A stretch of 64,000 nucleotides of DNA from Lachnospiraceae bacterium A4. GTDB lineage: Bacteria; Bacillota; Clostridia; Lachnospirales; Lachnospiraceae. The notes beneath the pieces are model-generated. The model was not told the origin of the DNA. It did not search any database and was given only the letters and a program-made list of their open reading frames with translations. Both the position numbers and the translations under genes were made by a program. Position 1 is the stretch's first letter; every line of letters starts with the position of its first letter. Positions 25,044 to 34,173 of this stretch are shown here, one piece after another. Where the stretch lies: positions 62,001-126,000 of the forward strand of contig KE159530.1 of NCBI GenBank assembly GCA_000403215.2, read 5' to 3'.

Positions 25044-27197
25044 ATGAGAACAGAAAAGTGGAACGACTTGAAACATGTGTTTTTTTTAGTGCTGTCGGCG
25101 TTATTTCTGACAGTTAGTTTTTTTGTGGTAATGTCAATTAATGCGGATGATGCGGGGACATACATGCTGGCGTACTGGCAGTATGAATTGGGCAGTTTGG
25201 ATTATAATATTTTGCAGATGCTGGATCCATGGAATTTAACGCTGTCACTTTTGTATCATTTGGGCATTGGAAATACCGGAACGGATATGGCGGCTATTTG
25301 TTTTAGCATTTGGTATTTTCTCTGCATTTTTGTTATGCTGGTAATTGTATCAAAACAATATTCTGACAACAAATGGCTTTTGGCAGCAGTCGTTTTTATT
25401 ATGATTCCATCTTCTGCCACAAACAAATATCATACCGTTCCGGCATTTGCAGCGCTGCTGATGCTTTGGGCGATCGAAAAAATGGTATCGGAAAGGAAAA
25501 AGATTCCTGTCATTCTGGCAGCAGTGTTTTCGCTTTTTGTGCTGCTCACCGTCAGTGATAAAGCCCTGCTACTCATGTCGTTTGGAGCGCCGGCCGGACT
25601 GTATGCATTTATCTGGGCACTTCAAAAGAAAGAACGGCATGTATATCTTTATGCTGCCGGAGGAGCACTTGCGCTTGTTTTGGCATGCCTGAATATCGTG
25701 TCAGGTCTGCTGGGGCTGTCGTTATTTGGCGAATGGGGCGGATATGGCGGCTCGGACTATATGTACTGGACGGACATGCATACCTTGTTTGATAAGGGGA
25801 TACCGTCTTTTTTTGCAGCGCTGCTGAACCAGTATAATATTCCGCTCAAGGGCGGTTTTGTAAAACTTCCGTCTGTATTCTGGCTGATACGGATTGGCAT
25901 TGTGGGGCTGATGCTTGTGGCATTGATATCCCGCTGGTGTGACATCTTCAAAAGGGGAATCGAGAAGGTGCCGGTAGTAGACGTGCTCTGTGCACTTTGC
26001 GCGACATCACTGATTGGAGTGAATGTATTAAACGGGATTGCTGAACTTTATAGCGTGGGAGGCGCGCCGATTAACAGATATGCCGGTCTGGCATGGTTTT
26101 TGCTGGTTATTGTATGTGTGCGCTGGGTGGAGGAGTGTTTTGCCTCATACTGGGTAATGCCGGTTGGAAGAAATTATCTTTCATCTGGAACCGCGTTAGG
26201 GCTGATTTTTGTACTGCTGATCGTAGGATATTCCAATCCGATATATAAAGGCAGAGAAAGCCTTGTTCAGGAGCCCTGTCAGAGCGAGATAGATTTTTTA
26301 GAGACACATGATTCCGAATACGAATGCGGACTTGCCAGTTATTGGAAGACCAATCCTATTACGGCAGCGACAAATGGAAAGTATAATGTCTGTATGGGAT
26401 GGATTCGCGCGGACGAGGTGGACAGTGAACGGCTGTATTTGGAGTGCAAGGGTGACAGAGGCTGGATTTACAGGGACGGAAGCAATTATTTCAATTTTAT
26501 TATCTCGCATACAGGCTCTGAGATGACGATGGAACAGGAAAGTATCGAAGCGATAAGAGGGGATTTTGCAGACAGAAACTTTGTCTATGGTTCGAGCGGG
26601 GAGAGTGTGATTTACCTGTATGATTATGATATACGGTGGGATCCGCAGGTTATCATGGAAGCAGTCGGGACGGATTACGAGCTGGCAGACCCGATAGAGT
26701 ACCATTTTACAGATCTTACGGTAGGGACAAACCGTGTGGAGCTGGAGGTTTCAAACAGTGCGAATTTCAATCTTGTCATTGCGGACAATGAAGACGTGGC
26801 GGATGTTTCTGTTCAGGTAGTGTCTGACAATAAAATATATGTGGACTTTGTCTGCACACAGAACACAGACATAACATTTAAAGTAGCGCGCAGCGCGGAT
26901 GAAATGACCACGATTCACAAGATACAGTTAAAACATGTCAGGGGAGCAGTGGAAGCTGACACGGATGAAATTTTCTTAAAAGAGGGAAGTTATGTTATAA
27001 CATTTCAGGGAAGCGGCCTGCGGGATGAAGACGTGGCGTTTGAAGGGATTACGGCGGAACGGCTGACGGATGGTGACGGGAAAAGCCGGTATTTGGTTCA
27101 GGTTGGTACGCCGCAGACAGTGCGGTACAGTGTATCAGGCGATGCTGTTGTAGAGCATGTTTTTTATGAGAATCAGGATTTAAGGCTGATGCAGTAG
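25044..27197 (+). CDS. Polytopic membrane protein, possible GT-C transferase, with ectodomain
   Basis: 717 residues from ATG 25044 (GAGAGG upstream). The N-terminal two thirds (to about 410) hold roughly ten membrane helices; an acidic pair in the first outer loop (NADDAGTYML) recalls the catalytic DD/DE of GT-C glycosyltransferases. The remaining ~300 residues, after YSNPIYKGRES, are hydrophilic, probably extracellular, with beta-rich segments near the end. No named family recognised. Start of block C, followed by the SGNH/MBOAT pair. Confidence 0.65.
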   Translation: MRTEKWNDLKHVFFLVLSALFLTVSFFVVMSINADDAGTYMLAYWQYELGSLDYNILQMLDPWNLTLSLLYHLGIGNTGTDMAAICFSIWYFLCIFVMLVIVSKQYSDNKWLLAAVVFIMIPSSATNKYHTVPAFAALLMLWAIEKMVSERKKIPVILAAVFSLFVLLTVSDKALLLMSFGAPAGLYAFIWALQKKERHVYLYAAGGALALVLACLNIVSGLLGLSLFGEWGGYGGSDYMYWTDMHTLFDKGIPSFFAALLNQYNIPLKGGFVKLPSVFWLIRIGIVGLMLVALISRWCDIFKRGIEKVPVVDVLCALCATSLIGVNVLNGIAELYSVGGAPINRYAGLAWFLLVIVCVRWVEECFASYWVMPVGRNYLSSGTALGLIFVLLIVGYSNPIYKGRESLVQEPCQSEIDFLETHDSEYECGLASYWKTNPITAATNGKYNVCMGWIRADEVDSERLYLECKGDRGWIYRDGSNYFNFIISHTGSEMTMEQESIEAIRGDFADRNFVYGSSGESVIYLYDYDIRWDPQVIMEAVGTDYELADPIEYHFTDLTVGTNRVELEVSNSANFNLVIADNEDVADVSVQVVSDNKIYVDFVCTQNTDITFKVARSADEMTTIHKIQLKHVRGAVEADTDEIFLKEGSYVITFQGSGLRDEDVAFEGITAERLTDGDGKSRYLVQVGTPQTVRYSVSGDAVVEHVFYENQDLRLMQ

Positions 27198-27247
27198 TCT
27201 GTGAAAGAATGATAAACGGGTAATCATATGATGAGGAATATTGTCAA

Positions 27248-28306
27248 ATGAAAAATGCAAAGGGTGTTGTAATCTGGTTATTGAAATGTTTTGTGGCGGG
27301 TATCGCTGCGGTGGCTATATTATCTGTATTTAGTTTGTTTTATTACAATCATGGAATAAGAAAAACCTCTGAAACGGGGGCGACGGACTACTCTTGGGAA
27401 AATCAATTTCATTCTGTCGGCTATGAAGGATTTGCATGGGGGTTCAACGATGCAGACGGATATAACAATGCTTACATGTTGGGGCGGGAGGACATAGATA
27501 TTTTGCTGATGGGCTCATCGCACATGAATGCATATAATGTTCCGCAAAAGTCCTCCGTATCATATCTGCTGAATCAGAAAATGGAAACATCAGGTGCGGG
27601 ATATGGGGTATACAACATTGGGATGGAAGGTCATACCTTTTACATGTGTTCAGATAATCTTAAGGATGCGCTGGAAACATATGCACCGCACAAATATGTG
27701 ATTATAGAGACGCGGTCGGTGAAATTGTCCATGGAACGCATGGAGGAAGTACTGACAGGGACACGTAAACGAACACCGGCATTTGATTCCGGACTGATTT
27801 ACTATATGCAGAAAGTGCCTTATTTCTGTCTGCTGCACAGACAGATACGGGATATGTGTGATCTGAATGATGCGAGTCTGGCGGATGATAACAATGATGC
27901 TGCCGAGGCTTCGGATAACAATGATTCCGGTGGCGCTTTGGAAAATCAGGCTCCCGAATATCATACACAGCTGAACAGATTTATGGAAATGCTTGCAGAG
28001 GAAGCCGGCAGTTACAATGTAAAACTGCTTGTTTTTTACATGCCAAATACTTGTATAAATGATGACGGGACAGTGGGAACGCTTGGGAATCCGCAAGATA
28101 TCGCGGAATTTGCAGCAGCGTGCAGCGATTACGGAATCGAATTTCTGGATATGTCAGATATATTTCTTGAAAATTACAGACAGAATTATGAGCTGCCATT
28201 TGGTTTTTCCAACACGGAGGCAGGCAAAGGCCATCTAAACAGGAGAGGGCATGAGCTGGTTGCAGACGCACTGTTTGATAAGATTATGGAGATTGAGGGA
28301 AAATAA
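27248..28306 (+). CDS. SGNH-hydrolase-like membrane-anchored protein
   Basis: 352 residues. One N-terminal membrane helix (about 9-31) and an external domain with a GDSL/SGNH-type nucleophile motif LLMGSSHMNAY near residue 90 and a C-terminal GKGHLNRRGHELVADAL supplying the catalytic His. A low-complexity Asp/Asn stretch (ADDNNDAAEASDNND) sits mid-protein. The stop is directly followed by the MBOAT gene; such pairs cooperate in O-acylation of exported glycans, the MBOAT protein passing the acyl group and the SGNH partner transferring it. Confidence 0.8.
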   Translation: MKNAKGVVIWLLKCFVAGIAAVAILSVFSLFYYNHGIRKTSETGATDYSWENQFHSVGYEGFAWGFNDADGYNNAYMLGREDIDILLMGSSHMNAYNVPQKSSVSYLLNQKMETSGAGYGVYNIGMEGHTFYMCSDNLKDALETYAPHKYVIIETRSVKLSMERMEEVLTGTRKRTPAFDSGLIYYMQKVPYFCLLHRQIRDMCDLNDASLADDNNDAAEASDNNDSGGALENQAPEYHTQLNRFMEMLAEEAGSYNVKLLVFYMPNTCINDDGTVGTLGNPQDIAEFAAACSDYGIEFLDMSDIFLENYRQNYELPFGFSNTEAGKGHLNRRGHELVADALFDKIMEIEGK

Positions 28307-29722
28307 ATGACATTTGCAAGTATAACCTTTATTGTATTTTTCACTCTTGTGCTTGTTCTGGAGGGCATAACAAATGTGAGGGTCGTAAAAGAAAAGTTAG
28401 GAAATCATTTTTATATTGTGCGCCACATGATTTTGCTGATTGCCAGCTATATATTTTACGGCTGGTGGGACTGGCGTTTTTGCTTTTTGATTTTATTTGT
28501 GACAGTGACTGCATATCTGGCTGGCTTACTTCACCAAAATAAAACGGTTGTAGTTATGGCAGTCTGTGTTGTACTTGTCGTGCTTGGCATTTTTAAGTAC
28601 TACAACTTTTTTGTGGAGTCGTTCTGTGAACTGTTTTCCATCTCGAGTGCGGGGACAATAAATTTTATACTCCCTGTTGGAATTTCGTTTTATACATTTC
28701 AGGCAATCAGTTACATTGCTGATGTCCGTCTGGGAAGACTGCAGGCGGAACGCAGCTTTGTCAACGTGGCGCTCTACATCGCTTTTTTTCCACAGCTGGT
28801 AGCAGGCCCGATTGTAAAGGCATCGGAGTTTCTTCCACAGCTGTCGGAGGACAGAAACGTTTCGATTCGGAATTTGGAAACGGGACTCCAGATTTTCATG
28901 TTTGGTTTATTCAAGAAAATTGTACTGGCTGACAATTTATCGGTGTATGTGGATGAGGTGTTCCGCTATCCGACAGTATTCAGTGCAGGAACAATTGCCA
29001 TGGCAGTAGTTTCTTATGCGATGCAGATTTATTTTGACTTCTCGGGATATTCCGATATGGCGATAGGAAGTGCAAAATGTCTGGGGTATGATTTTTCAAG
29101 AAACTTTAATATGCCATATATATCAAAAAATGTCTCTGAATTCTGGAAACGCTGGCATATTAGTCTGTCTACATGGCTTAAGGAGTACCTTTACATTTCT
29201 CTGGGAGGAAATCGGAAAGGAAAAATAAGAACCTATATCAATTTAATGCTGACAATGGTTTTAGGCGGTTTATGGCATGGGGCAAACTGGACGTTTGTCG
29301 TCTGGGGAGCGCTGCATGGAGCTGCACTGTGTGTGCATAAAATGTTTGTACGCACACACAGGAAAGGGAGTGCGGCTCGAAATATCCTTTATGCTGCCGC
29401 AACGGATATTTTTGTCTGTCTGTGCTGGATCTTTTTCAGGGCAGACAATATAAGTACGGCTCTTGTGATAATACAGCGCATGTTTTCATTTGACAGGGGA
29501 GTGCGTCATCTGTATTCATGGACAATTGTCTCCCTGATTTTCATGATTGTCTGTCACATAAAAGCTTACCGGAGAAGTGCGTCTAAGGAATTTTGCAGCG
29601 GATATTATGCAGTTATGGATCTGGGAAAGGTGTCATCCCTGATTATCTGGTTTGTGTTTATCGGATTGACAATCGGTCTGGCATATACGGGTGCAAGTCC
29701 GTTTATTTACTTTCAATTTTAA
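28307..29722 (+). CDS. MBOAT-family O-acyltransferase (AlgI/DltB-like)
   Basis: 471 residues, about 11 membrane helices. Family motifs include YFDFSGYSDMAIG, FWKRWHISLSTWLKEYLYI and GLWHGANWTF with the catalytic His324. It moves an acyl group, most often acetyl, across the membrane for addition to exported polysaccharide. It abuts its SGNH partner, with no gap. A 56-base gap precedes the next gene. Confidence 0.93.
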   Translation: MTFASITFIVFFTLVLVLEGITNVRVVKEKLGNHFYIVRHMILLIASYIFYGWWDWRFCFLILFVTVTAYLAGLLHQNKTVVVMAVCVVLVVLGIFKYYNFFVESFCELFSISSAGTINFILPVGISFYTFQAISYIADVRLGRLQAERSFVNVALYIAFFPQLVAGPIVKASEFLPQLSEDRNVSIRNLETGLQIFMFGLFKKIVLADNLSVYVDEVFRYPTVFSAGTIAMAVVSYAMQIYFDFSGYSDMAIGSAKCLGYDFSRNFNMPYISKNVSEFWKRWHISLSTWLKEYLYISLGGNRKGKIRTYINLMLTMVLGGLWHGANWTFVVWGALHGAALCVHKMFVRTHRKGSAARNILYAAATDIFVCLCWIFFRADNISTALVIIQRMFSFDRGVRHLYSWTIVSLIFMIVCHIKAYRRSASKEFCSGYYAVMDLGKVSSLIIWFVFIGLTIGLAYTGASPFIYFQF

Positions 29723-29778
29723 CAGGAAAGTGTGCTGCTGTCTGTGTGCACATGAAAACGGCAAAGGGAGGCTTATTC

Positions 29779-30942
29779 ATGAAGAAAATAACGATACTGG
29801 CGTTATCCTGGCGAGATATCAGGTCGCCGAAGGCAGGCGGCGCAGAGGTGCACACACACGAAATGCTTAGCCGCGCTGACAAAGGAAAATACAGAATATA
29901 CCACTTTGCACCGAGATATGAGGGACAGCCGGAGCGCGAGAACATTGACGGGGTAACATACATCAGACACGGAAATGTGTTTACGGTTATTCCGGCTGCG
30001 ATGCGGTTTTATAAAAAACACCGCCAGAGTATTGACTTCGTGATAGACCAGTGCAATACACATCGGTTTTTTACCCCTTTTTGGGTTGAATCCCAAAAGC
30101 GCATTTTCTATATTCATCAGCTGACCAAGGAAATCTGGGAGTATAGTGCAAAGTTTCCGTTAAGTAAAATCGGGAAATTGCTCGAGGAGCGTTTTCTGCG
30201 TCTGAACCGTCATGACCCTGTTATTACGGTATCGGAGTCAACAAGGGATGAGTTGGCAGAAAGGGGTTATGATAAAGATAAAATCAAAATTATCTATAAT
30301 GGCGTATCTTTTCGACCATGGAAAAAGGAACAGTGGTTTCCAAAAGAGGAGAACCCTACGTTTATATATGCAGGCAGATATTCGCCATATAAGGGAATTG
30401 ATGTGGCGGTCGAAGCGCTTGCACACATCAAAAAAGAAAATCCATGCGCACGACTGTGGATTATCGGGAAAAAGGATCCGGAATATGTGGACAAAAATCT
30501 GATGGCCGTCTGTGAAAAAAATCACCTGACATGGGAAGATGCGTCAGGAGACAATCCTGCAGGCGATATTGTGAGCTGGGGATATGTTTCGGAGGAAAAA
30601 AAGCTGGAGCTGCTAAGCCGCTCATGGGCACTTTTGTTTCCTTCAATCAGGGAAGGATGGGGCATTCCCGTCACAGAGGCAGGCTGTGTCGGAACACCCT
30701 GTATCGCATTTGATTCTCCGGGAATCCGTGAGGCAGTCAATTATGGAAAGGCCGGTTATCTGTGCAGGGACAATTCAGTAAATGGACTGGCGGATCAGAT
30801 GTGCGCGGTTTTATCCGACAAAACAAGATATGAAGAAATGCGGAACAGCGCTTACACGTTTTCTTCCCGTTTTTTGTGGGATGAGACGGGAAATATATTT
30901 GGTGAATGGATAGATGCGTTGTATTATGGGAAACAGAAGTAG
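29779..30942 (+). CDS. GT4 glycosyltransferase
   Basis: 387 residues, GT-B fold. N-terminal glycine-rich loop RSPKAGGAEVHTHEM; the C-terminal donor-site region has FIYAGRYSPYKGID, PSIREGWGIPVTEAGCVGTPCIAF with the E-x7-E type arrangement of retaining GT4 enzymes. Start 29779 is set by AAGGGAGG; the reading frame is open further upstream inside the MBOAT gene but without a start signal. Cytoplasmic; sugar unknown. Confidence 0.9.
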   Translation: MKKITILALSWRDIRSPKAGGAEVHTHEMLSRADKGKYRIYHFAPRYEGQPERENIDGVTYIRHGNVFTVIPAAMRFYKKHRQSIDFVIDQCNTHRFFTPFWVESQKRIFYIHQLTKEIWEYSAKFPLSKIGKLLEERFLRLNRHDPVITVSESTRDELAERGYDKDKIKIIYNGVSFRPWKKEQWFPKEENPTFIYAGRYSPYKGIDVAVEALAHIKKENPCARLWIIGKKDPEYVDKNLMAVCEKNHLTWEDASGDNPAGDIVSWGYVSEEKKLELLSRSWALLFPSIREGWGIPVTEAGCVGTPCIAFDSPGIREAVNYGKAGYLCRDNSVNGLADQMCAVLSDKTRYEEMRNSAYTFSSRFLWDETGNIFGEWIDALYYGKQK

Positions 30943-30976
30943 GATGACAGCTACAGAAATTTGGGAGGAATAGTAA

Positions 30977-32026
30977 ATGGAATACAGCAGACTGATAAGT
31001 GTCGTAGTTGGCTCTTACAATGGGGCGGATTTCCTAAATGAAACAGTGGACAGCATACTGGCGCAGACATACAAAAATATCGAATTAATTCTTGTGGATG
31101 ACGGCTCGAAGGATCGCACATTGGAGATTATGCGCCAGTATGAGCGCACTGATGCAAGGGTTCGCGTGCTGCACCAGAAGAACAGCGGGGCTTCTGCTGC
31201 GAGGGAGCGCGGCTACAGGGCGTCGACAGGCAGCTATATTGTCTTGTCGGACGACGATGACGTGTGGAGTCCGTATTTGCTAGAGGATGTCATGAACGTT
31301 TCAGACAAATTTCCCGACGCAGAGGTTGTCGCAACATTTAACAGAAGAGTCAGTGATTTTCATGCGATAAGCAATTATAACTGGGAGAACAATTTACAGA
31401 ATGATATTCTTGGAAAACCGCAGGTGATGTCCGGACATGACTTTGGATTAAAATATCGTTGTAATACAGATATCCGCCCTGGTTTTTTCTGGGGGATGCT
31501 GTTTCAGAGGACATTTATGGAGCGGATGGTAGAAGCGTTTATGAAAGTGAAAGAAAAAATGCCTACCCATTATTTTAACGATTCCTTCTGCGCAAGCCGT
31601 GTTTCCGGCATGGCACAAAAAATAGTCGTTACCAACCAGATTCATATTCTGTACAGGGTTTGCCCGACGTCACTGAGCCATAAGAGTACGGTTTCACTGC
31701 ATGTTAAGCACTATGTGTATGCGCTGGAAGAGGAGCTGGATTTTTATAAGTCACTTGGATGGAAGGATGTTTATAATGCAGTTCTGCCGGGGGGATATCT
31801 GGTGGTGCTGCGGTCATGGTTCATGGTGTATGCACATGAAAAAAAGGAGCAGGAAAGAAACGAATACTTTGCCGAGATACGCAGGCTGTATGACAAGTAT
31901 ATAAAAGATCTGAAAAGGATTCCCAAAAGAGGATGGAAAGAGCGGGGGATTTACTGGAGCATTTTATTGTGGGATAAACATCCCGGGCTATGGTTCCGAT
32001 TGATTCGGGTGCTGCGGGGATGGTAA
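30977..32026 (+). CDS. GT2 glycosyltransferase
   Basis: 349 residues, GT-A fold without membrane anchor. ISVVVGSYNGADFLNETVDSI at the start, ILVDDGSKD, and a run of acidic residues VLSDDDDVW as the metal-binding DXD region. GGGAGG ribosome site. Probably adds one sugar to the repeat unit in the cytoplasm; donor unknown. Confidence 0.9.
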   Translation: MEYSRLISVVVGSYNGADFLNETVDSILAQTYKNIELILVDDGSKDRTLEIMRQYERTDARVRVLHQKNSGASAARERGYRASTGSYIVLSDDDDVWSPYLLEDVMNVSDKFPDAEVVATFNRRVSDFHAISNYNWENNLQNDILGKPQVMSGHDFGLKYRCNTDIRPGFFWGMLFQRTFMERMVEAFMKVKEKMPTHYFNDSFCASRVSGMAQKIVVTNQIHILYRVCPTSLSHKSTVSLHVKHYVYALEEELDFYKSLGWKDVYNAVLPGGYLVVLRSWFMVYAHEKKEQERNEYFAEIRRLYDKYIKDLKRIPKRGWKERGIYWSILLWDKHPGLWFRLIRVLRGW

Positions 32027-32047
32027 ATATTATGGGATCTGGGTAGA

Positions 32048-33097
32048 ATGAAGGGACAGGGTATGGCAGAGAGTGGATATATGATTTCGATTATAATGCC
32101 GACGTTTAATTCGGAAAAAACATTGGAGGAATCACTGAAAAGTATACGCCGGCAGGAAATTGATCAGGCGCAAATAGAAATTTTGCTTGTGGATGGAGGC
32201 TCTACGGATAAGACAGCAGAGATTGCCAGAAAATATCATGCGGAAATGATACACAATGAAAGAAAACTGCCCGAATTTGCCAAACAGCAGGGACTGCTTG
32301 CAGCAAAGGGCACGTATGGAATCTTCATTGACTCTGACGAGTCTTTTCTCAATATGTGTTCACTGAAAAACAGAATTGAGATGATGGAAAAGCATCCCTC
32401 GGTCAAAAATATTGTGTCGACAGGTCAGGTGTGCCAAAAGGGAGAAAACGGGGTCGTACGGTATGCAAATTTTATTGGCGATCCGTTTTCAAATTTTGTA
32501 TACCGGTATAATGGGTACAATCGTATAGAGGATCTGACAAGACAATACAAGCATAAGGATATCGGAAAGGGCATACTGCTAAGTTTTCGAGGCTGCGCTG
32601 TGCTGCCGCTTTTTGATGCGCTGGGGAATATGTTCCACATTGAGACTGCAAGGGAGATTTATCATCAGGATGGGGAAAACAAGAGTTTCGCCGCCAATCT
32701 CTTTTCCAATATGGCTCAGAAAACTCGGTGCGCAGTGGTGATGAAGGAAGATTATATATGCCATCGCGCCGGACTGGATAAAAAAACATATCTCAATAAG
32801 TTGAAGTGGCGTGTCAAAAACAATCTGTTTCAGACAGAGGGGGTTGGTTTTGCACAGCGCAGCAAAACGGAAAGCGGGCTTCGCAAAAGGAGACTGCTCT
32901 TTATACCGTACTGCGTTTTGGTTCTGCCGGTGTTTGCCGACGCGGTGCGGCTGGCAGTGAAAAACAGGGATTTCTATTTCCTGAACCATTTCTGGTATAC
33001 AGAGTACACGTTTCTGATGATTGTGTGGTATGTGCTGCTGAAAGTACTCCGCTGTCCGGTCAAAATGGACAGGACTTATGGAAAGGACAAGGTATGA
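32048..33097 (+). CDS. GT2 glycosyltransferase with C-terminal membrane segment
   Basis: 349 residues (344 if ATG 32063 is used; neither has a strong ribosome site). GT-A motifs SIIMPTFNSEKTLEESL, ILLVDGGSTD and GIFIDSDESF (DSD as DXD). One or two hydrophobic segments near the C terminus (FLNHFWYTEYTFLMIVWYVLL) could hold it at the membrane. Member of the block C glycosyltransferase series. Confidence 0.85.
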   Translation: MKGQGMAESGYMISIIMPTFNSEKTLEESLKSIRRQEIDQAQIEILLVDGGSTDKTAEIARKYHAEMIHNERKLPEFAKQQGLLAAKGTYGIFIDSDESFLNMCSLKNRIEMMEKHPSVKNIVSTGQVCQKGENGVVRYANFIGDPFSNFVYRYNGYNRIEDLTRQYKHKDIGKGILLSFRGCAVLPLFDALGNMFHIETAREIYHQDGENKSFAANLFSNMAQKTRCAVVMKEDYICHRAGLDKKTYLNKLKWRVKNNLFQTEGVGFAQRSKTESGLRKRRLLFIPYCVLVLPVFADAVRLAVKNRDFYFLNHFWYTEYTFLMIVWYVLLKVLRCPVKMDRTYGKDKV

Positions 33098-33154
33098 CCG
33101 CACGGCAGGGTGTGTACAATAACAGAACGAATTCAAGATATTAAAGGAAAAATC

Positions 33155-34129
33155 ATGAAAACAATAGAATTAATCGTACCATGTTATAACGAAGAAAAAT
33201 GTATCGAACTTTTTTATAATGCTGTCAGGGAGGTTTTTGCGAAGCTTCCTGATTTTGATTTCATCATCACATATGTCGATGACGGAAGCAGGGACAATAC
33301 CTTAAACGAAATGAAACGGACAGCTGCCGCCGCAGTGGAAGGAACGGTACAATATATTGCGCTTTCAAGAAATTTTGGAAAAGAATCGGCAATTTACGCA
33401 GGATTAAGCAAGAGCACAGGCGACTATGTGGCGCTTATGGATGCGGATTTACAGCATCCGCCCAAGCTGCTGGTACAGATGATAGATGCTATTGAGAAGG
33501 AGGGGTATGACAGAGCCACTGCGAGGCGGGTATCGCGAAAAGGGGAGCCCTTGATTCGAAGCGCCTTTTCAAAAGCGTTCTACTCTGTCATCAACCATGT
33601 CACTGTCCTTGACCTGATTTCAGGAAGTACGGATTACTGTCTTATGAAGCGGACAGTAGTGGATTCGATTGTGTCAATGCCAGAGAGAGAGCGCTTCACA
33701 AAGGGAATCTACTCATGGGTGGGATTCAAAAACAAGTGGATTGAGTATGAAAATGTCGAGCGGGCAGCAGGGCATACAAAATGGAGTTTTCTGGGTCTGC
33801 TGCGCTATGCGTACAATGGATTTATTGCGTTTGCGACAACACCCCTGCGCGGTGTTGTTTATCTGGGGATTGTCATTACGATTGTTTCTTTTTGGTATGC
33901 TGTGTCAATCGGAATTGCAGCGGTGCGCAACCCGCTTGCACCCAGAACCGGATATAACAGTATCATGATTGTCCTGCTGTTTCTGGGAGGGGTGATTATC
34001 ACGACATTGGGCGTGATTGGCGAGTACCTTGCGCGGATTTATATGGAGGTAAAGAATCGGCCCATCTATATTGAGCGGGAGACAAATGTCGAAACGGAGA
34101 AGGACAAGCCACAGAAACAATCAGATTAA
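33155..34129 (+). CDS. GT2 glycosyltransferase, GtrB/DPM1-like
   Basis: 324 residues from ATG 33155 (AAAGGA upstream; the frame upstream lacks a ribosome site). Motifs ELIVPCYNEEKCIELF, YVDDGSRDNT and MDADLQHPP are canonical for polyprenyl-phosphate sugar transferases, and two C-terminal helices (about 228-252 and 265-290) anchor it. It likely makes the polyprenyl-phosphate sugar used by the neighbouring polytopic proteins (34174 or 25044) on the outer face of the membrane. Confidence 0.92.
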   Translation: MKTIELIVPCYNEEKCIELFYNAVREVFAKLPDFDFIITYVDDGSRDNTLNEMKRTAAAAVEGTVQYIALSRNFGKESAIYAGLSKSTGDYVALMDADLQHPPKLLVQMIDAIEKEGYDRATARRVSRKGEPLIRSAFSKAFYSVINHVTVLDLISGSTDYCLMKRTVVDSIVSMPERERFTKGIYSWVGFKNKWIEYENVERAAGHTKWSFLGLLRYAYNGFIAFATTPLRGVVYLGIVITIVSFWYAVSIGIAAVRNPLAPRTGYNSIMIVLLFLGGVIITTLGVIGEYLARIYMEVKNRPIYIERETNVETEKDKPQKQSD

Positions 34130-34173
34130 TTCCTGTGTAATATTGATGATAATGCGTTGAAGGAGGAGACCAA

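Noticed and set aside
29593-29778. Upstream extension of the GT4 reading frame into the MBOAT gene
   Set aside because: No ribosome site before 29593; ATG 29779 has AAGGGAGG and begins the conserved domain.
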